A program made the translations under genes and the position numbers. Below are positions 57,144-64,000 of a stretch of 64,000 nt of DNA, one piece after another. The notes beneath the pieces were generated by a model. It was not told where the DNA came from. It searched no databases and was given only the letters and a program-made list of their open reading frames with translations. Origin of the DNA: Reticulascus tulasneorum (Eukaryota; Ascomycota; Sordariomycetes; Glomerellales; Reticulascaceae); assembly GCA_001557505.1 (NCBI GenBank), contig LSAX01000005.1, positions 2,232,001-2,296,000 of the forward strand, given 5' to 3'. Each line of letters starts with the position of its first letter. Positions within the stretch are counted from its first letter, which is position 1.

Positions 57144-59492
57144 CTATAGCATCTGGTCCTCACCAATGCCTGGCAACCCTGGCATTTGATTATCCATCAG
57201 ACCAGGTAAGCCGCCAGGAATGCTAAGGCCGGCAGCAAGCAGCTTGAAATCTGGGTTGCACGGCGCGGAATGACCTTTGTGCTGCAAAGTGGGTTAGCGA
57301 GGCGCTCGAATTGCATCCGGAGGAGGGCAAAAAGAACATACATATTTGAGGCCGTTCAGGTTCTTGTAGCGTTTGCCACATATGTCGCAGCTGAACGGCT
57401 TTTCCTTCTCCATGCCTAGAGTTCCGGGATACGGGGCACTTGTCTCTGGGTTTACAATTGAGAACGTGCCGTCTCCATTTTCGTGCAGTTGCTGCGTTTG
57501 ATGGCCGTGCGTCTTGTGGTACCTGTTGTTGAGTCATGATTAGCCGCTATGAATGCACTAGCGAAGGCTGTGTAAACTTACTTCAAGCCATTCTGGTTCT
57601 TGTATGCCTTCTCGCATCCTATGACGGGGCACTTGAACGGCTTGTGCTCCTCGGGAATCATCATGGCTCCGAACTTTTGGATCAGCGCCTTGTTGGCCGC
57701 GCTGGCGGGTTGGCTTGGATCGAAACCCATCTGGGCTAACTGTGCCTGGATGGCTCGTTGTTGATTCGTGAGCGCACCACCAGGGCTGAAAAGATGCTTG
57801 CCGGGGTCGTTGATGCAGAAGGCTGAGTCGGCGCCATTGGTGCCAAATCCTAGGTCAGCAAAGTTTCCGTTGAGATCCATGTTGCCGCCCATGGGCATCC
57901 CAGGGAGATCATCATCCATGTCATCCAGCGACGGCATCTGGGCGTTCTGAAGATATGACGTGTTGGATCGTGGCTGCGGAGTCTGTTGCGTCGTGAGGGT
58001 TGGTGTGTTGACAGAGGAGACGGTGGGATTGTGCTGAAGACCGAAACTTGCAGCGGCGGGGGTCGGCGGCTGCGATGTCCGCAGTCCCTGTGTGAGGCCG
58101 GATGCATTAACGTGCAGTTGCGGCCGCTGCTGCTGGCCAAAGAGTTGCCGAGTTTGGTGCATCGTTCTTTGGCTGTCGTCCATCTCCATCGGGCCCATCG
58201 CGTCGTCCATTTCCATATCACCCATTGTATCCATCTCATCGTTCATGTGTGATGACATCTGCACATGTTGCTGGTTTCCCGTCGTCGACATTGACTGCTG
58301 CTGCCCCATTTGCAGCCCCATGCTCCCAAGACCGCCCACGGCAAGATTCGAGCCTTGCCGGCCCTGTTGACCAAGTTGCGAGCCCGAACCAGACGTACCC
58401 TGCTGGCCGTTGGGGGTTGCAGTGCTCAGGGAAGGTCTGCCGTTCGATGCTCTGGAGGGTTGTCGATCCATGGGAGCAAACTGTGAGGCGAATGGTCCAG
58501 CGTTCCTCGCGGTGTTGGGACTGGACTGGGTATGCGCCTCCTCGTAGTGTTGGAGAAGGTCGTGGAGGTTGGGCAGGATGCGGCCGCAACATGTGAAATC
58601 CCTCATGAAATTCGCCTCGAGCTTGGGAAGATAAGATGACGAGTGAAACGACGGCGACTGCTGGTGCCCGAAAGGCGACCCGGCACCATGCATAACGACG
58701 CTGTATTGTGATCTGGTTAGCCGAGTCTCTCCATGGGGGCACGCGCTCAAATGAACAAAGGAGGGGCTCGAGGCAAACACGTTCCCGGCGTCTGCCTTGT
58801 CGACACAGAAAGCACGATTCCATAAGAGATTTGGGTGAGAAGAAAATTGGCTTGACCTACTCGTCGCGGACGAAACTTCCAAATGACATTCCTCCCCAAC
58901 TCATGCCGCCCATGAGGCTCCCCGCAAGACTTTCTCTTCGTTGGCGATTGACATTGTCGCGGTTCGGGTTGTTCATTGAGATAGGCTTGGGGCCGGCGCT
59001 GACGAACGAGTCCTGTCGGCTGCGGCCCATGGCCGAGTCGAGAGAAGGGCCGGTGGTCATGTCGACGTGGTGCGAATAGTCTAGCGAGTCGTCGTTTATG
59101 CCGAAAGGATTCTTTTCGAAGCTGGATTTCGCAGGCGCAGCGGGCGAGGCCGACGAGGAATCTCTGGTCGGGGTGGCGATGGTGATTGGCTTGGAGGGCC
59201 AGGTCATAGAATGGGGATCGCGACGGATGAAAGCGTCTGTAGGCGTCGCCGGTTGAGGGGAGGGCGAGACTGGGGTGAGAGAGGCGGAAGTCGAAGATTC
59301 AGGTGATGGAGCGGCGACAGTGAAGTTGTCAGAAGCAGATACCGACGCACGATAGGAATTATTATCGGCGCTGGCGCTGTCGCTTCCACTGGTCGCCCGC
59401 CTCTTGCAGCTGGCGGTGGTGGTGGACCGGCTAGACGGGTCCCCTGGGTCCTCGGTACTTGTCGGCGAGAACCAGCGAAAGGCGCTCCTCAT
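57144..59492 (-). CDS. SFP1: SFP1-type C2H2 zinc-finger transcription factor
   Basis: Four exons: 59492-58861, 58700-57582, 57522-57342 and 57281-57144, giving 689 residues. Yeast Sfp1 is a nutrient- and TOR-controlled activator of ribosome biogenesis and cell size. The N-terminal 210 residues are Ser/Pro/Thr-rich and contain [17 protein letters not shown]. An atypical zinc finger [20 protein letters not shown] (about 245-264) opens exon 2. A long Gln/Met/Asn-rich linker follows, with acidic [12 protein letters not shown]. Two closely related fingers lie at the end: [20 protein letters not shown] (about 566-585) and [18 protein letters not shown] (about 626-644) followed by HKGHSAPC. The paired Y-K-N-x-N-G-L-K-Y-H-K signature is diagnostic of the Sfp1 family. 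The intron positions split both terminal fingers. MRSAFRW at 59492 is the first ATG. Confidence 0.93.
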
Positions 59493-62400
59493 GTCAAGGG
59501 AAATTTCTCGGTGGCAGAGGGACAACAGAACGTCTGGAGAGGCTTGCGGAAGGAAGGGGAAGAGGGACTATTATTCCGAGACGGCGATGCGAGATGTTTC
59601 TCTAGAAAAATGGTCGAAGCAATTCCCAAACGATAATAACTCTCTGGCCTGCCTGCTTGCCTGCCCGTGGCCGATGACTGCAGCGCTTGGTTGGTGTAGC
59701 TGTAGGATGGGGGGGAGGGATGGCTGGATGGATAGGTAGGTAAGTGGGTGGATGGCTGCAGTGCGTCTGGGCGGGGCGACTAGGCCACTAGGAAGATGCG
59801 CTGCAGCGTCTCTTGGTAATGTACCTTTCAGTAACTGAGACAAATGCACGTCCAGACTGGCTTATTAGCGGACGAGAAATGGGAATATGCTCTCAGCGTC
59901 TCCGTCGCAGACAGGTCATGGACTATGTGCGACTCTTGTAGAAACTGCTGGTTCGTGCTCGGGACTTGTACCGAATGTGGTCGTCGGCGGTTGTCGAGAG
60001 CGTGGACCGATTGGATATGATTACTGATGGCCGTCCGGTCGTCGTGGGTGAATAAGATCAGTTGGTAGTAAGTATGTAGGTATTTATGTCGATGGTTACA
60101 TGGGCCAAGGCACACTGTTCAACTCGCTGCTCGCAGGCTGGGCACGGAATGATCGGTAAGCTGGGAGCTAGAACACCACCACGGGAAAATAGTGAGGATG
60201 AGGACGAGGACGAGGATGAGGATGGCATGGCATGTAAGAGGGAAGGTTTGTGAGCACGGCAAGGGACCCGGAGATCGATGGAGTCAACTTCGGTCGAGGT
60301 TCCCCCCCAGACCCAGACAGAAGTCGAGGTTGTTTGGCTTGGCTGATGTTTGGGTGTTGTTGGGTGTAATACACTTTTTAGTTCACCCAGCATGAGGCAA
60401 GAGCAAACGGCACGGTTGTAGGGAATTAAAGGTATGATACCTGAGGTAAGGTACTGTACCATACACTCTCCCAACCCAATACGACACACACCCATCTTTT
60501 CGTTTCTTTCCTGTCCCTCCCCTTCCCTTTTCCCTCCTACGTCCTACGCTTATACCTACCTAGGTAACATACCCCAGGCCGTGACGAAGTTGGTAGGAAC
60601 TAAATAACCAAAACGGCGGCTGTCGTTCCTCTTGGCCCCAGGGACACACCGCCTCATCATCTTCTGCCTCTTTCAGTCGTCACCCGAGGGGTACATTGGT
60701 TAAGTTATGCCTGAAGAAGCACTAATAAAAGTGCCACGAGGTTAGACTGCCGTGCCTGCTGAATACCTGTCCAGATGCCGGACTAAGGTACGTGAGGCGC
60801 GGAGACATGGCTGACCAGAACAAACACCAAGAGTCGACCAGACCTGGCAAAACGCATGGACGAAACGACGCAATAACATGCCGTACACCTGGTTGCCACT
60901 GATCCCCGATCCTCGGTCTGGTGGAGGCAAACGCCGGCAACACCCCCTTTGGGAAGGAAGAGCAACATTGTACCTGGTACATGCCGGCTTGCTTGCACAT
61001 ACCAGCGCGGCCACTTACACGCATCATCATCATCAGCCAGCCAGCCAGCCCAACAATGCCCCCCCTTTCCATAAGATCGGGGTCCTGGTGCTCCCATTCT
61101 CAATTGCAAGCGCAATTGATGGACTTGGAATGCGACGGGGGGGAAGGGTGAACCTAAATCCTTACGTTATGGGGTGGTTGACTTTGGAGCTAAAGTAGCC
61201 TGGCTGTACTAACTAATTCCAGCGCTGACACCCCTGGTCGGCCCTAGTCGTGCCCAGATCCAGCACTGAGAGATGCCAATCATGGACGTTGCCAGTATTA
61301 AACCGGAGCTTTGCACCCTTCTTCTAGGGACCAAGAGGCGGGCATGTCGGCCTCGGGGTTGGTGCACAGGAACTAGACGAAGCGGTCGCTCATCGTCTAC
61401 CGCTCAAAGCACTTTGTAGGGTGGCAGACAGTGAATGTATTGCACTTCACTCGACGGCGGAAATCCAATAATTAACGCTCGGTGACGGCAGCACTGCGAG
61501 AAACTCGGTTCGCTGGACTGTGGCCATGTGCAGCTAGATGGATGTACCACGGTACCAACAGATGAACCGCAAACGAGATGACTGGGTAGACGAGGCTGCC
61601 GCCCTCCCGCGTTACCCTTGAGTCATAACCCCAAGCCATTTACATACCATGTAGTACACGAGTGGTGGCCACTGGCAGAGCCCCTGCAACTTGAAGCACT
61701 GTGAATACCTTGCGAACGGAATTCGGTCATGTCCGCGCCGCACCAACAGCCGCTAAGCATATAGGATATTGCCCGGAAGCCCATTCCGCGGGGGCGACGT
61801 GGTTGCTGGCGGTGGCAAGGCGGCTTTCGAGGTATTCGGCCAGCTTCTCTCCACCGTCTTTTTTGTTGCCGAGCGAGGTCATTTACATTTCATTCACGTG
61901 TCATTGGAAGGGATTGTTGATCATCGCTGAGGCCAACCTGGCTGCCCTTCTCGCAAGGACACAAATCTTCCGGATCCCCTGATCCATGGCTGCTGCTCCC
62001 CGGCCCCGAGTCGTGAATGCAGGGAGCGTAGGTCTCTATCCGCCGCCGCAATGCCCCTTGTAATGCCACTCTCCTCTCACCGCAAAACAGGAGTTGGGGC
62101 ATTGAATTTAAAAAAATCTGGCCAGTATTGACTGTTTGCCCTGCGGCAGAAACACGCCACCCACAAGCCGAACACCAGGCGGTGAAGGGGATGTGCCAAG
62201 GTGGGATCAGTCCCGCAACAGCGGACGAATGACAGCGGCTTGAGACCTCGAGATGAAGCGCCGCAAACCGCTATGCACCATGCATCGCTGGCCGATCCTT
62301 GCTAGCTGCAAGAACTCAAACAAAGCCTGATCCTTGCCCGTCTCCCGTGTGCCGGATAAATTCTCACAGGCCATGGTGCCACTAATAAGATGGACCCTAC

Positions 62401-64000
62401 CCTCTGTCGAGGTTCCCCCAAAGAGCAGTAATTAGAGCATGAGTTCGACTTTGTTTGTTTCGCAGGGCGGTGAAGCGTTTCTTTTCGGCGACTACGTGGA
62501 TCTTGACATTTTGTCTCGTTGAAAGTCTCCCTACTCCGTACTCCGTAGCAGCTTACGTGAGGATCGAGTGCCGCCGAATCATACTTTGCCAACATATTCT
62601 TCGGTAGACAGGCGGATGTCCCTCCAGCCGACTGATCTCGGCCATTGGACGAGAGCTGACAATCCAGCGAAGAAGAAGGTAATACCTGCTGGCTACCCAG
62701 GCAAAAGTGTTGGTTCTGTAAAGTTTGTTCCAAGTCTGCACAAGACATCGAAACTAGCAAAAGCGTCGATGACGAAGATCATGCACTTGCGTCTTGAGCC
62801 AATGTCGAGTCAGTCTACGGGCAAGCGAAATGCAACGTCGGTTCCACACGGCTACTACGCATGTATGTACGTATCCTGCGATCTCTGCCAGTGTTGCCCG
62901 ATCTCAGAGGCACTGTCGTCTATGCCCATAATTTTCCATGCTCCCGCTGCATCCCAGCCGCATGTAATTGATAGATATGACGCCAATAGGCCGCTTCCTG
63001 CTTTATCGCGGGTCGCTCTTATCTTCTCCACGCTCGATGAACGGTACGGGTGGTGCTCAACTAGTAGGTCCCCAACCCGCATGGGCGACCGTTGAGGGCT
63101 TACAACGATTCGGGTGATGTATGAGCGTTATCTTGGCTGCTATTTTGGCTGCTAATTCCCTATCTTGGACCATTCCATGCAGGCGAAGCTAACAAATAAA
63201 GCATGTGAAGGAGTCGTCCTCGCGACTTACATAGCTGCCCGCTTGGGTGTGTGTTAATCATGACTGCTGGGGGTAGATATCTACCAGACAGCATTCTGGA
63301 AGGTATTTACACGGAAAATGTTCTGGTCGCCAGGTTATCCTGGTAGAACGTTCTCTCAGATAGGTAGGCACCTCGTTGAATATCTAGATCAAGTTCATAA
63401 TTATACCTATCCTTTTTCTGGAACCACCCGCCTATCTTCTCCCACATTTTTACCCGATGTTGGTAATCGGAACTAGAATCTGATATCAGCATTCCACACA
63501 TGGGGGATACATCAGCACTGCATGCATGATGGTCCTCTCAGTTCACCGGGTGCGGTCATGGTCTAAACTTAGTTTTTGATGAGACATCGCTACAAGGTCA
63601 AACAGCACATCGCAATCTGAAGGGGAGACACGAAAGCAACATGCCGGGTGGTAAGACCCATCCGGCACGTGTCCATGCGGTCTCCCATCCATTACTGGCA
63701 TACCGCGCTGGCATATCGCGCTGGTACATGGCATTTGCCGTGCTTCTCCCAGACACAATGACCATCGATTGATTCCCTGTCAGCTATTGGTCTACAGCTA
63801 TTGGACAATTGGAGCACCTCTGTGTCACGAGCGTCGCAAGACGGGCCGCCTTGGCAGGCTGTATGAGTTGCCACTCCAAGGAAAAGAAAAGAAAAACAAT
63901 CGAGAAGCCACCAGGTAGCCGTACATTCTTAGTATGAGCAGGCAGTGGCATTGCTTTGTCAGGGCGTGTTTCTGCTACACCATGACTCGCCCTCCGCGGA
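59493..64000. other. Gene-poor region upstream of SFP1
   Basis: About 4.5 kb to the window end. It includes the SFP1 promoter and probably a long leader. A purine-rich GAGGAY array lies at about 60193-60225 and CAT/CAGC repeats at about 61021-61050. An ACCTACCTAGGTA motif sits at 60554-60566. Frames at 62302-63095 on both strands overlap each other and have no recognised family. No transposon ends or RNA genes were found. Confidence 0.55.

Noticed and set aside
62568..63095. 175-codon plus-strand open frame
   Set aside because: Starts on GTG, overlaps an antisense frame of similar length, and has no recognised family.

Overview
The window is nuclear DNA from a filamentous ascomycete, most likely a Sordariomycete. 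Introns are short (about 50-200 bp) with GTRNGT donors, CTAAC-like branch sites and YAG acceptors. Genes lie on both strands with separate promoters. Intergenic DNA carries ACCTACCTAGGT-type motifs and CT-rich leaders. Several predicted proteins are highly typical of this class, including L-arabinitol 4-dehydrogenase, a PRC2-type KMT6 methyltransferase, an eisosome Pil1/Lsp1 protein, TOS1 and a LaeA-like methyltransferase. I could not name the species. | Layout: 0-9 kb is a compact housekeeping block: a conserved HhH-like fungal protein (+), a DUF1479 protein (+), BAP31 (-), PEX13 (-) and an NmrA-like reductase (-). 9-15 kb holds one gene, TOS1 (-), between two long non-coding stretches, one with a roughly 125-bp tandem duplication. 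15-27.4 kb holds RAD2/XPG (-), divergent from NAA38 (+), then PIL1 (-) and KMT6/EZH2 (+). 27.4-34.3 kb holds a tiny secreted cysteine-containing protein, LAD1 and ATP synthase subunit g (all +). 37.4-38.7 kb holds a seven-exon LaeA-like methyltransferase (-). It is followed by a gene-poor stretch of about 9.6 kb rich in simple repeats. 48.3-59.5 kb holds TFIIA large subunit TOA1 (-), CDC20 (-), a kelch-BTB protein (+) and the SFP1-type zinc-finger factor (-). The last 4.5 kb has no gene that I can support. | Working together: no biosynthetic cluster, transposon, tRNA or rRNA was recognised. Most genes are conserved single-copy functions: DNA repair, chromatin, transcription initiation, growth control, cell-cycle exit, peroxisome import, ER sorting, eisosomes, mitochondrial ATP synthase and pentose catabolism. 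The less ordinary points are a KMT6 tail with three or four AT-hook motifs, an 11-residue repeat array at the start of ATP synthase subunit g, an effector-like 60-residue secreted protein, and two gene-poor, repeat-rich blocks next to regulatory genes. I found no convincing undescribed multi-gene system. Exon boundaries were deduced by eye from reading frame and splice consensus. Intergenic coordinates mean outside coding sequence and include UTRs.
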